From: [Pantoea] beijingensis
GTDB lineage: Bacteria; Pseudomonadota; Gammaproteobacteria; Enterobacterales; Enterobacteriaceae
Direction of reading: 5' to 3'
NCBI RefSeq assembly: GCF_022647505.1
Contig: NZ_CP071409.1
Location: forward strand, 1,488,001 to 1,552,000
Length of the DNA: 64,000 nt
This document shows positions 8,379 through 16,646 of the stretch, one piece after another. The first letter of the stretch is position 1, and the number at the start of each line of letters is the position of its first letter. The notes beneath the pieces were generated by a model. The model saw nothing but the letters and a program-made list of their open reading frames with translations. It did no database searches and was not told the origin of the DNA. The translations under genes and the position numbers were made by a program.

Positions 8379-8700
8379 TTATTTTAGGATGGGCAGCCCT
8401 CTTTTCATGGTTTTTATTTTTTCTCTTTCATCTGCGAATATTTGATGAATCTCATCACGAATCTTCCTTTTGTATTATCTATCGCCTGAATTATAGTTGT
8501 CGATTTTAATCTTTTTTGAACCTTGAGTGATCGGTCTCCAGCCTTCTCTCATTTTTTATCTGTTCGGCTATCTGAGTCATCGGATTACGTGCGCCTAAGT
8601 AATCTATCCCATAAAATGATGACATATCATACTCGTATTCATTGGCGTCTCTTTTAGTTGAGTTTGCTTTCCTCGGACTACTAATAATTATTTTTTATTT
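8379..8700 (-). pseudogene. Unidentified coding relic with frameshift and stop
   Basis: Reading the minus strand, one frame gives protein-like sequence including EYEYDMSSFYGIDYLGARNP and EQIKNERRLETDHS, then closes at 8506-8508. A second frame takes over near 8520 (KKIKIDNYNSGDR), has one TAA, and continues as IRDEIHQIFADEREKIKTMK to a stop at 8379-8381. The hand-over between frames at almost the same point indicates one frameshift in a formerly single gene. No start codon could be placed. I do not recognise the family. Confidence 0.45.
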
Positions 8701-8751
8701 GGTTATATTTATAAAGATTACTTGATAATATTTTCCCGTTTTTCAATGCGC

Positions 8752-9032
8752 TTATTCTTCTAAAGGGAGTTGAATGTTTTTTTCTTCCCTATAGTCTGCA
8801 TTGGTTAGCGATGGATCAAATTCAATTTCAATATTATAATCGGATGCATTAACTCTGTTCGCTACGTTAATGTCAAAATAAAATGCAGCCCAATCATTAG
8901 GCTCAAGGGTAACAACAACGTGCTGCTGTGATGCTCATTCAACCATTCGTGTTGTTTCTTTGGCGAGTAGTTTCGTTACACGCCATAAGAAAAAGTAGCT
9001 ACTGTGGTCAAGGCTGCTGCAACTTCTGTCAT
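8752..9032 (-). pseudogene. Frameshifted small gene, unidentified family
   Basis: On the minus strand an ATG at 9032-9030, behind GAGAGAAAC, opens MTEVAAALTTVATFSYGV. The reading continues in a shifted frame (WRVTKLLAKETTRMVE) to a TGA at 8937-8935. It then runs without interruption through TLEPNDWAAFYFDINVANRV and EIEFDPSLTNADYREEKN to a TAA at 8754-8752. The total of 281 nt is not a multiple of three. The C-terminal 60 codons are clearly protein-like and acidic. This is probably a recently broken small soluble protein of ~93 residues. An immunity-type protein is possible, but I have no family match. Confidence 0.55.
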
Positions 9033-9253
9033 TTGTTTCTCTCATTTATCAAAATTGGCTAATTAAGATAATCAACAGATTTTATCTCTGCATGATGGGG
9101 CGAGAATTGTTCGTTTTTCTGTCCTGCCATGGAGGTGCAAACTGAGGTACAAGGTGGGTGACAGCGTGAAGAAGCGTTAACCGGAAGGGCAGGCTTGCAT
9201 CAACTAGCGACTTCCCCTAATCTGGCAAAAAGTAAAGAAATTCATTCTACATG

Positions 9254-9332
9254 ACTCGGGGTGCCCTTCCTTGTGAAGGCTGAGAAAGACCCGTACCACC
9301 TGATCTGGATAATGCCAGCGTAGGGAAGTCAA
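9254..9332 (+). promoter_or_regulatory. TPP (THI-box) riboswitch
   Basis: The conserved THI-box blocks occur in order: CTCGGGGTGCC (9255-9265), GGCTGAGAAAGACCC (about 9278-9292), then ACCTGATCTGGATAATGCCA and GCGTAGGGAAG up to about 9329. This is the thiamin pyrophosphate aptamer, located just upstream of the thiamin salvage genes thiM-thiD. Binding of TPP is expected to shut down translation of thiM through the downstream hairpin at 9336-9369. Confidence 0.95.
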
Positions 9333-9335
9333 ATG

Positions 9336-9369
9336 CCTGGCCGCATTCGTCTTCCGATCGCCGGCCAGG
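9336..9369 (+). promoter_or_regulatory. Shine-Dalgarno-sequestering hairpin of the thiM riboswitch
   Basis: CCTGGCCG at 9336-9343 pairs perfectly with CGGCCAGG at 9362-9369. The right arm runs into the thiM ribosome-binding site AGGAG (9367-9371), eight bases before the ATG at 9380. There is no following run of T, so control is more likely translational than by termination. Confidence 0.7.
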
Positions 9370-9379
9370 AGTGTTTAGT

Positions 9380-10171
9380 ATGCATCAGCCCCTTCCCGTT
9401 TCTGGCGCAATCGTCGCCGAATACCTCTCCCTATTTCGCCAACAAGCACCGTTGGTGCACTGTATGACCAATGATGTGGTGCAAAGCTTTACTGCGAATG
9501 TGCTGCTGGCACTTGGCGGTTCTCCTGCCATGGTGATCGAGGCTGAGGAGGCTGCACAGTTTAGTGCGATCGCCGATGGTTTGCTGATCAATGTAGGAAC
9601 CTTAACCCGAAGCCGGGCCGATGCGATGTTAAGCGCAGTCGGTGCCGCTGTTAATGCCAATACGCCCTGGACGCTTGATCCGGTTGCGGTAGGCGGTTTG
9701 ACATTCCGCAGTGAGTTTTGCCGGCGTTTGCTGGTGTCGAAGCCGGCAGCGATACGCGGCAACGCGTCGGAAATATTGGCTTTGTCGGGGAATGTACAGC
9801 ATGGGCGCGGTGTAGACAGCCAGCATCAGGCTGAGGCAGCCATCGCCGCCGCCACACAGCTTGCCCGGCAGACCGGTGCGGTGGTGGTGGTCACCGGGGC
9901 TATCGACTATGTCACCGATGGTGAACAGTTGCTGCAGGTAATGGGCGGCTCACCGCTGATGACGCGTGTGGTCGGCACCGGTTGTGCGTTATCCGCTGTT
10001 GTTACGGGTTTTACGGCATTAGCGGGCGATCGCTTGTACGCAATTGCCAGTGCCTGCCGGGTAATGTCCTGTGCAGGCGAGCGAGCGACCGCGCGGAGCA
10101 GTGGGCCGGGGAGTTTTGCCCCGGCGTTTCTGGATGAATTATGGCAGTTGGATGCGGAGGTGTTGGCATGA
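9380..10171 (+). CDS. thiM: Hydroxyethylthiazole kinase
   Basis: A 263-residue thiazole kinase that phosphorylates 4-methyl-5-(2-hydroxyethyl)thiazole with ATP in thiamin salvage. The body is collinear with E. coli Thi[13 protein letters not shown] near the N terminus, [21 protein letters not shown], and the catalytic [11 protein letters not shown] loop containing the conserved Cys. An in-frame GTG at 9371 is possible, but the ATG at 9380 has AGGAG at the correct distance. It lies under the TPP riboswitch and overlaps thiD by ATGA. Confidence 0.95.
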   Translation: MHQPLPVSGAIVAEYLSLFRQQAPLVHCMTNDVVQSFTANVLLALGGSPAMVIEAEEAAQFSAIADGLLINVGTLTRSRADAMLSAVGAAVNANTPWTLDPVAVGGLTFRSEFCRRLLVSKPAAIRGNASEILALSGNVQHGRGVDSQHQAEAAIAAATQLARQTGAVVVVTGAIDYVTDGEQLLQVMGGSPLMTRVVGTGCALSAVVTGFTALAGDRLYAIASACRVMSCAGERATARSSGPGSFAPAFLDELWQLDAEVLA

Positions 10172-10968
10172 AACGCATTAATGCACTCACCATCGCTGGT
10201 ACCGATCCCAGCGGCGGCGCCGGTATCCAGGCGGATTTAAAGGCTTTTTCGGCACTCGGCGCTTATGGCACCAGTGTGATTACCGCGCTGGTGGCGCAGA
10301 ACACGCACGGCGTACAGTCGGTTTACCGTATTGACCCTGAATTTGTTGCCGCACAGCTCGATTCCGTGCTCTCGGATGTTCGTATCGATAGCGCCAAAAT
10401 AGGTATGCTGGCGGAGAGCGATATCGTTGAGGTCGTCGCGGAACGTTTACAACAGGCGGCACTGCCGTATGTGGTGTTGGATACCGTCATGCTGGCGAAA
10501 AGCGGTGATCCGCTTTTGTCTGAACGCGCCATCATCACCCTGCGCCAGCGCTTGTTACCGCAGGTATCGTTGATTACGCCAAATCTGCCTGAAGCCGCGG
10601 CTTTGTTGGAATGCGGTATTGCAAAAAATGAGCATGAGATGCGGGTACAGGGAAGGGCGCTGCTGGCAATGGGTTGCCAGGCGGTGCTGATGAAGGGAGG
10701 CCATCTTAGTGAGCAAGAGAGCCCGGACTGGTTGTTTACCGCCAGCGAGGAACGACGTTTTACCGCCCCCCGCGTATTGACGCGCCACACGCATGGTACC
10801 GGATGCACACTATCGTCGGCGCTGGCGGCATTGCGCCCGCGTCATCGTGACTGGGTACAGACAGTGCAAGAGGCGAAAAGTTGGTTGCAGGGTGCGTTAC
10901 AACATGCTGATACATTGGAAGTCGGGAGCGGAATCGGACCGGTACATCATTTTTATCGTTGGTGGTAG
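10168..10968 (+). CDS. thiD: Hydroxymethylpyrimidine / phosphomethylpyrimidine kinase
   Basis: A 266-residue bifunctional ribokinase-fold enzyme that phosphorylates HMP to HMP-P and then to HMP-PP for thiamin synthesis. The N-terminal [18 protein letters not shown] block, the [15 protein letters not shown] segment and the C-terminal anion-hole motif [15 protein letters not shown] are all present, and the length equals that of E. coli ThiD. The start at 10168 is set by ATGA overlap with the thiM stop and a GGAGG site inside thiM. It is co-regulated with thiM by the TPP riboswitch. Confidence 0.95.
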   Translation: MKRINALTIAGTDPSGGAGIQADLKAFSALGAYGTSVITALVAQNTHGVQSVYRIDPEFVAAQLDSVLSDVRIDSAKIGMLAESDIVEVVAERLQQAALPYVVLDTVMLAKSGDPLLSERAIITLRQRLLPQVSLITPNLPEAAALLECGIAKNEHEMRVQGRALLAMGCQAVLMKGGHLSEQESPDWLFTASEERRFTAPRVLTRHTHGTGCTLSSALAALRPRHRDWVQTVQEAKSWLQGALQHADTLEVGSGIGPVHHFYRWW

Positions 10969-11125
10969 CGTAACGTTAACGTTGCACTTTTTACTGCGGA
11001 CGGGTCTGAAAAATGGAGTCAGCAATTTGCCTTTGCAGGGCGATCGGGTGCAGGCTAAGGGAGTCGGAACGTTTCGGCAATCGGGCTGAAGGGTTGTGAC
11101 GCTTATTCACTTCTCAGGAGCTAGC

Positions 11126-12178
11126 ATGACGGACATCGTACAGTTATTGGGCAAAGAAGCTGACCAACTTCTGCAACATCGCTGCATGACCATTCCCGCG
11201 GAAAGCCTCTATCTACCTGGCGCGGATTATGTCGACCGGGTGATGATTGATAACAATCGCTCCCCTGCGGTGCTACGCAATATGCAAACTCTCTACAACA
11301 CCGGACGCCTGGCTGGAACGGGATACCTCTCTATCCTGCCCGTCGATCAGGGCGTCGAACATTCAGCGGGTGCCTCTTTTGCCGCAAATCCGCTTTACTT
11401 TGACCCAAAAAACATCGTTGAACTGGCGATTGAGGCCGGATGTAACTGCGTGGCATCGACCTATGGTGTACTGGCGTCGGTGTCGCGTCGTTACGCCCAT
11501 CACATTCCTTTTATGGTTAAGTTGAACCACAATGAAACGCTAAGTTATCCGACGCAATATGATCAAACCCTATACGCCAGCGTGGAGCAGGCATTTAATC
11601 TGGGGGCGGTCGCCGTGGGGGCAACGATCTACTTTGGTTCCGAACAGTCGCGGCGCCAGATTGAGGAGATTTCCGTGGCGTTTGAACGTGCGCATGAATT
11701 AGGTCTGGTCACCGTACTCTGGGCGTATCTGCGCAACAACAGCTTTAAAAAAGACGGCACGGATTATCACTCCAGTGCCGACCTTACCGGACAAGCTAAC
11801 CATCTTGCCGCGACCATCGGTGCCGATATTGTTAAGCAGAAAATGGCGGAAAATAACGGCGGTTACAACGCGGTGCAATTCGGCTATACCGATGAGCGCG
11901 TTTACAGCAAGCTGACCAGTGAAAACCCGATTGATTTGGTACGTTACCAGTTAGCTAATTGCTATATGGGACGTGCAGGGCTGATAAACTCCGGTGGTGC
12001 CGCCTCGGGTGAGACCGATATCGCCGAGTCTGTTCGTACCGCGGTGATTAATAAGCGCGCGGGCGGTATGGGGCTGATTTTGGGGCGTAAAGCGTTTAAA
12101 AAATCGATGAAAGAGGGCGTAGCGCTGATTAATTCTGTGCAGGATGTGTATCTTGCCAAAGAGGTGACTATTGCTTAG
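11126..12178 (+). CDS. fbaB: Class I fructose-bisphosphate aldolase (DhnA family)
   Basis: A 350-residue class I aldolase, nearly collinear with E. coli FbaB over its entire length. It cleaves fructose 1,6-bisphosphate through a Schiff base with the Lys in GADIVKQKM and is usually favoured during gluconeogenic growth. The ATG at 11126 is chosen because AGGAG lies at the right distance and the residues [20 protein letters not shown] match the known N terminus; an upstream ATG at 11096 would add ten unrelated residues. It is separated from thiD by 157 nt that contain a small AACGTTAACGTT palindrome (10975 region) of unknown meaning. Confidence 0.96.
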   Translation: MTDIVQLLGKEADQLLQHRCMTIPAESLYLPGADYVDRVMIDNNRSPAVLRNMQTLYNTGRLAGTGYLSILPVDQGVEHSAGASFAANPLYFDPKNIVELAIEAGCNCVASTYGVLASVSRRYAHHIPFMVKLNHNETLSYPTQYDQTLYASVEQAFNLGAVAVGATIYFGSEQSRRQIEEISVAFERAHELGLVTVLWAYLRNNSFKKDGTDYHSSADLTGQANHLAATIGADIVKQKMAENNGGYNAVQFGYTDERVYSKLTSENPIDLVRYQLANCYMGRAGLINSGGAASGETDIAESVRTAVINKRAGGMGLILGRKAFKKSMKEGVALINSVQDVYLAKEVTIA

Positions 12179-12304
12179 GGCCAACCCGGCAAACAGGGTA
12201 TTTTGTGCATTGGCCGATGCGGGTTCTCTCCTGGATCCGCGCTAAGTGAACGACCACCCGTCTTTGTTATTCCTGAATGGGGTTTCGTTCATTTCCGGAT
12301 GACC

Positions 12305-12334
12305 GTGCAGGGCCGGTTAGCGCTGGCCCTGCAC
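12305..12334. repeat. Perfect inverted repeat downstream of fbaB
   Basis: GTGCAGGGCC at 12305-12314 pairs fully with GGCCCTGCAC at 12325-12334 around a 10-nt loop. It lies between the convergent fbaB and rspR genes and could be a transcript 3' end in either direction. No T run follows on either strand, so a classic intrinsic terminator is not certain. Confidence 0.5.
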
Positions 12335-12443
12335 CTGCGTCGTCGCCTTGATGCCGCCCGAATGATTTAGGGTATAAATGCTTTTCCTGAAACGGCAGGA
12401 GGTTGAGGTAACCAACCATCCGGCCCCTTAAACGCTGCAATGA

Positions 12444-13130
12444 TTAAGGTTGTTCAAACCAGTCGCTATTCTGCTCGGCAATCGGCGTAATGGAGAAAAT
12501 CATCTCCTGCAAATGCCGCCGCAGCGCCGTTTCGGCAGCATCGGCATCGTTATTGACCAGCGCACGATAAATTTTCTCATGCTGTTCAATCAAACTTTCC
12601 GGTGGAGAAACTTCGCTTAGCGTTAAAAAGCGCACACGGTCCATGGCGGCTTTGATGTTTTCAACCGTTTCCCATGCCAGCTCACACTGAATGCTTCTGG
12701 CTATCAGACGATGGAACTCATCATCCAGCAGTAGAAATGCATGACTGTCATGGCGGCCTGCTGCCATTTTTTGTAGCTGAAGATTGTGCTCAAGCTCCAT
12801 TAGCGAGGCAGGGGTGGCTTCCCGTGCTGCGCGGCGCACAACGGCAACCTCTACCGCCTCGCGGATAAAGCGCCCATCAGCCACGCGTTGGGCGGAGATT
12901 TTGCGCACAAAGGTACCGCGTTGGGGCAGCACCTGCACCAGCCCGGACTCAGCCAGTTTGATAAAGGCTTCCCGAACCGGCTGGCGTGACACATTAAAAC
13001 GCGTGGAAACCTCTTTTTCCGATAGTAACGCGCCGGGGTGAATGGCACAGGTGACAATATCCTGACGCAAAAAACGGTAAATCTGCTGATTTACAGGCTC
13101 GCTGGCGGTAATAATGTAGGGTATCGACAT
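12444..13130 (-). CDS. rspR: GntR/FadR-family transcriptional regulator RspR (YdfH)
   Basis: A 228-residue regulator. The N-terminal winged helix (PVNQQIYRFLRQDIV, then LSEKEVSTRFNVSRQPVREAFIKL) is nearly identical in layout to E. coli RspR/YdfH. It is followed by a FadR C-terminal effector domain with the metal-binding Asp/His positions (DDEFHRL, EQHEKIYRAL, LRRHLQEM) and the ending NSDWF. In E. coli RspR represses rspAB. Here it is the first of a set containing rspA, a YdfI-like oxidoreductase and a permease, all on the minus strand. A shared 15-nt element upstream of rspA and the permease is a good candidate for its operator. Confidence 0.9.
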   Translation of the reverse strand: MSIPYIITASEPVNQQIYRFLRQDIVTCAIHPGALLSEKEVSTRFNVSRQPVREAFIKLAESGLVQVLPQRGTFVRKISAQRVADGRFIREAVEVAVVRRAAREATPASLMELEHNLQLQKMAAGRHDSHAFLLLDDEFHRLIARSIQCELAWETVENIKAAMDRVRFLTLSEVSPPESLIEQHEKIYRALVNNDADAAETALRRHLQEMIFSITPIAEQNSDWFEQP

Positions 13131-13236
13131 TCGGCAACATCCATTTTTACGGCTGACGAGACAGTCAACCTGGCCTAAAAACCTTCAGTCTAAACAGCCC
13201 GCTGCATCAGCGCCAGCGCTTTTCCAGCCTGTACAA

Positions 13237-14700
13237 TCAGTACGTTGCGATAAGCTGTTTCACCGTCTCTTTTGCACCCAGTGTGCATAGCTGTTGATAA
13301 AAATGGATTACACGGGCAGTGAAAAGGGCATTGGCATTCAGGTCATGACCAAAAATAGCTTCAATTGACAGCAGTGCGCGAACGCGCGCGCTGCCTTCTT
13401 TGCTTTTCGCGACGCGTTGTGCCAGTTCATCCTTTAACGGATCGTTGATGACAATGGCCCCACCTTGCTCATCTCTACCGCTGACATAGCGTATCCAGCC
13501 TGCCACTCCCAGCGCTAACAGATCAAAGCGGCTGCCGCGCTGCACATGCCAGCGAATGCTGTCCAGCCAGCGCTGGGGCAATTTTTGGCTGCCGTCTGTG
13601 GCTATCTGATACGTGCGATGCTTAATTGCGCGGTTTTGATAGCGGGCAATCAACGAATCGGCGTAAGCGGTTAAATCCACCGTTGGGGTATGCAGTGTCG
13701 GGGCTTGTTCCGCCAGCATTAGCTGACGTGCAGCACGGCGGTAATGCGCATCATCCATGCAATCACTAATGTGCTGATAGCCGGCAAGGTAACCCAGATA
13801 AGCTAAAAAGGAGTGGCTGCCATTGAGCATTCGTAGCTTCATCTCTTCAAATGGCAGCACATCGGCCACCATTTCAGCACCGGCTTTTTCCCATTCAGGA
13901 CGCCCGCTGACGAAGTTATCTTCAATTACCCACTGAAAAAAAGGCTCGCATACCACCGCAGCAGGATCGCGGGTGCCCAGTTTTTGCTCCAGCATCGCAA
14001 AAGTTTCTGGTGTCATAGCAGGCACGATGCGATCGACCATAGTCGAGGGAAAACTGAGATGTTGCTGAATATAGGTTGCCAGTCCTGCATCCTGCTGTTG
14101 CGCCAGTTGTACAATAACTTTGCGCGTGACGTGGCCGTTTTCCGGCATGTTATCGCACGACATGACGCTGAAAGGGGCAAGGCTACGTTTGCGGCGGCGG
14201 ACGATTGCCGCCAGAATAACGCCCGGTAGTGAGATGGGTGTGTCAGGATGCGCTAAATCATGCTGAATGGCCGGATGCTCAAGATTAAGCTCGCCGGTTG
14301 CCGGAAGGTGACAATAGCCTTTTTCGGTGACGGTCATTGAGATAATAGCAATGTCTGGCTGGCTCATTGCCTCAATAACGGCATCGATCCCTGCGCTTTG
14401 CGCATGAATCGCGTCAGTTACGACGCCAATAACCCGTGTTGTTAAACGCTGATCAGCCATTTCAGTGACCGTATACAGCAAGGACTGTGCCTGTAGAACG
14501 TTAATCAGCTCCCCACTGTTGAGATTGACCTCACAGTAGCCCCAGTCACTGCCGTGTTCATTAGCCAGCTTGTCGCTGCAAACCGCCTGGTGCGCACGAT
14601 GAAAAGCACCGAAGCCGATATGTAACATCCGGGTACGTAACGTGCTGCGGTCATAGCGTGGACGCAGCGCATCAAGCGGAAGGTTTTCGACGGATAACAT
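13237..14700 (-). CDS. ydfI: Mannitol-dehydrogenase-family oxidoreductase, YdfI-like (D-mannonate/fructuronate)
   Basis: A 487-residue polyol-specific long-chain dehydrogenase. The N-terminal Rossmann segment is HIGFGAFHRAHQA. The central catalytic region contains FPSTMVDRIVPAMT and KLRMLNGSHSFLAYLG with the conserved Lys, Asn and His. Start at 14700 is selected because AAGGA precedes that ATG; the longer ORF would add 13 unlikely residues. The family includes UxuB and YdfI, which interconvert D-fructuronate and D-mannonate with NAD(H). Next to rspR and rspA (mannonate dehydratase) it would feed D-mannonate to the dehydratase. The match is closest to YdfI by eye, but substrate is inferred. 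Confidence 0.85.
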   Translation of the reverse strand: MLSVENLPLDALRPRYDRSTLRTRMLHIGFGAFHRAHQAVCSDKLANEHGSDWGYCEVNLNSGELINVLQAQSLLYTVTEMADQRLTTRVIGVVTDAIHAQSAGIDAVIEAMSQPDIAIISMTVTEKGYCHLPATGELNLEHPAIQHDLAHPDTPISLPGVILAAIVRRRKRSLAPFSVMSCDNMPENGHVTRKVIVQLAQQQDAGLATYIQQHLSFPSTMVDRIVPAMTPETFAMLEQKLGTRDPAAVVCEPFFQWVIEDNFVSGRPEWEKAGAEMVADVLPFEEMKLRMLNGSHSFLAYLGYLAGYQHISDCMDDAHYRRAARQLMLAEQAPTLHTPTVDLTAYADSLIARYQNRAIKHRTYQIATDGSQKLPQRWLDSIRWHVQRGSRFDLLALGVAGWIRYVSGRDEQGGAIVINDPLKDELAQRVAKSKEGSARVRALLSIEAIFGHDLNANALFTARVIHFYQQLCTLGAKETVKQLIATY

Positions 14701-15304
14701 AGGAAATCCTTGTAGCAAAGGGCGCGTAATGCCGACCATATTACAACTGTCTGATGTATGGGCCCGGCCTGATGAGGGTCGGATATTATGCCCGCTACTG
14801 TGCAGTTTGGCGTATGGCGGCGAACAGGTGTGCTGGCTTCAGACCGAAACCCGCGTATAACTGGATTTGGGGCTTTAATCAGGTACGGCACCAGCAGCGC
14901 ACCTAACCCGGCAATCATACCGCCAGCACAGACGCGCTGTTACATTGCCCCGTATATTGCGCGATAAAATGGATACAGACAGTAACCCGGCGGCAGATGT
15001 GACCTTTTTTACCGTACCGGCCTGGGCCACACAAATCGCGGCTGCCAGCAATGAGACAGCCAGCACAATATTTTAGTTTTCCTGAACCTTAATCGCTTAT
15101 CTGTAATCTGGCATTCTAACGGCAGGCTGATGAATCCTCAGGAATGCGATATGCATCGATGCCTGTCACAGATAAGACGGGAACTGAGATGATTTAACGT
15201 ATCTCCGGGATAACCTTGCCGCCGTTGCCAGAATTACGGGCAAATGGGTGTGTCTCTGCCAACGCGACAGGAGAGCAATGACGACATTTTTCATCATTGT
15301 CTCC
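14701..15304. other. 0.6-kb gap with relic of a membrane protein
   Basis: No intact gene. On the minus strand about 15071-14880 there is a hydrophobic, protein-like segment (LAVSLLAAAICVAQAGTVKK followed, after a frameshift, by GGMIAGLGALLVPYLIK) that looks like two helices of a transporter. Directly behind the rspA stop (minus strand, 15288-15157) a GGAGACA site precedes a 43-codon ORF (MMKNVVIALLSRWQ...). A second frame there also reads as coding (ALAETHPFARNSGNGGKVIPE), suggesting a gene truncated and frameshifted. Both could be remains of further hexuronate-pathway genes; families are not identifiable. Confidence 0.45.
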
Positions 15305-16519
15305 TTACCAGTTCCACAGCGTGCCATCTTCAAGACGGGCAACGGGCAGATAAGCAGGCTCATAGGGATATTTTGCCGCCAGCTTTTCATCAAATTCGAT
15401 ACCCAATCCGGGCTTGTCGCCCGGATGCATATAGCCATCGCCGAACGTCCAGTTGTGCTGAAATACTTCCAACATCTGCTCTGAATAGCCCATATATTCC
15501 TGTACACCGAAGTTTGGAACCCACAGATCAAAGTGCAGTGCGGCAGCCATGCAAACAGGCGAGAGATCGGAGGGGCCGTGCGAGCCGGTACGTACCTGGT
15601 ACAGTGATGCAAAATCAGCGATGCGGCGCATACCGGTAATCCCACCCGCGTGCGTAATGGTCGTGCGAATATAGTCGATAAGCTGCTCTTCTATGAGCTG
15701 CTTACAATCCCAAATACTGTTAAACACTTCGCCAACGGCGATCGGGGTGACAGTATGCTGACGAATCAGGCGGAAGCTCTCCTGGTTTTCAGCGGGTGTC
15801 GGATCTTCCATCCAGAACAAACGATAATCTTCGATGCTCTTACCAAAGCGTGCCGCTTCAATCGGCGTCAGGCGGTGATGCATGTCGTGCAACAGGTGTT
15901 CATTAAAGCCGAATTTATTACGAATGGCATCAAACAGCGTTGGTGTGAAATCAAGGTACTTTTCCGTTGACCACAGTTGCTCTTCCGGCCAGTGACCTTT
16001 CGTTGCTGGCTCGTAAGCCTGACCTTTACCCTTTGCCATACCATAGGTGGTTTTCATGCCCGGAACGCCGCATTGTGCCCGAATGGCTTTAAAACCCAAT
16101 TCTTTATGTTTGGCGTAATCATCAATAACTTCATCAACGGTATGGCCCGTGGTATGGCAATAAACCATAACGCCCGTACGTGAAGCGCCGCCCAGGAGCT
16201 GGTAAAGCGGCATATTGGCGGCTTTACCTTTAATATCCCAAAGCGCCATATCGACAGCGGAAATGGCCGACATGGTGACCGGCCCCCGACGCCAATAAGC
16301 ACCTTTATAAAAGAATTGCCAGATATCTTCGATCTGATGGGCGTTCCGACCAATCAGCTGCGGGCAGACATGATCTTTCAGGTAAGACGCAACGGGTAAC
16401 TCGCGGCCATTAAGCGTGGCGTCTCCGATGCCGGTCAAGCCATCTTCGGTGGTGATTTTAACGGTCACAAAGTTCCTGCCAGGGCAGGTAACAAAGACTT
16501 CAGCGTTAATAATTTTCAT
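15305..16519 (-). CDS. rspA: D-mannonate dehydratase (ManD/RspA)
   Basis: A 404-residue enolase-superfamily enzyme, extremely similar to E. coli RspA across its full length. It converts D-mannonate to 2-keto-3-deoxy-D-gluconate. Visible family features include [14 protein letters not shown] at the N-terminal capping domain, the barrel Asp/Glu metal ligands ([30 protein letters not shown]), the [15 protein letters not shown] strand, and the C-terminal [15 protein letters not shown]. An AAAGG site precedes the ATG. The shared 15-nt element lies 50 nt upstream of the start. No RspB dehydrogenase follows as in E. coli; the downstream 43-codon fragment may be a remnant. The earlier idea of a role in homoserine-lactone breakdown is not needed. 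Confidence 0.93.
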   Translation of the reverse strand: MKIINAEVFVTCPGRNFVTVKITTEDGLTGIGDATLNGRELPVASYLKDHVCPQLIGRNAHQIEDIWQFFYKGAYWRRGPVTMSAISAVDMALWDIKGKAANMPLYQLLGGASRTGVMVYCHTTGHTVDEVIDDYAKHKELGFKAIRAQCGVPGMKTTYGMAKGKGQAYEPATKGHWPEEQLWSTEKYLDFTPTLFDAIRNKFGFNEHLLHDMHHRLTPIEAARFGKSIEDYRLFWMEDPTPAENQESFRLIRQHTVTPIAVGEVFNSIWDCKQLIEEQLIDYIRTTITHAGGITGMRRIADFASLYQVRTGSHGPSDLSPVCMAAALHFDLWVPNFGVQEYMGYSEQMLEVFQHNWTFGDGYMHPGDKPGLGIEFDEKLAAKYPYEPAYLPVARLEDGTLWNW

Positions 16520-16568
16520 TGTTTGGCCTTTTAGCTACGAGCGATGCAGAGAAAACTACGTGTATTAA

Positions 16569-16583
16569 TACTACCATACAAGT
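16569..16583 (-). promoter_or_regulatory. Candidate RspR operator upstream of rspA
   Basis: TACTACCATACAAGT (plus-strand reading) occurs here and, identically, at 18036-18050 upstream of the permease gene, both about 50 nt before the respective start codon. Just beyond, ATACAAGTTGTAT forms an almost perfect palindrome. Shared position and sequence suggest a common regulator; RspR is the obvious candidate. Confidence 0.55.
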
Positions 16584-16646
16584 TGTATTTGCTATTTGTC
16601 CGATCGCGGTCACAAATGCATTCGGGGAATTTTCACACTGCGTAAC

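Larger units (their letters stand above)
7983..9253. other. 1.27-kb gap with decayed coding fragments
   Basis: No intact gene is visible between the reductase and the thiM leader. A GC-rich imperfect hairpin at about 8010-8036 may terminate the polyketide transcript. Beyond it lie three coding-like relics listed separately (8125-8319 plus strand, 8379-8700 minus, 8752-9032 minus). The composition is AT-rich compared with the genes on both sides. This fits an eroded accessory segment at the edge of an island. The last ~200 nt (9040-9253) show nothing I can identify. Confidence 0.6.

Noticed and set aside
10972..10990. AACGTTAACGTT palindrome after thiD as a terminator
   Set aside because: The stem is AT-rich and short and is not followed by a T run; no function could be assigned.
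12305..12334. Strong intrinsic terminator for fbaB
   Set aside because: The stem is perfect but no T tract follows on either strand, so it is listed only as an inverted repeat.
14505..14918. 137-codon ORF overlapping the start of the YdfI-like gene
   Set aside because: It is an out-of-frame reading of the dehydrogenase N terminus; only its first ~25 residues, upstream of the gene, look like a membrane-protein relic.
15166..15645. 159-codon minus-strand ORF running into rspA
   Set aside because: Its main part is a shifted frame of rspA. Only the last 43 codons after the rspA stop are possibly meaningful and these are noted in the gap entry.
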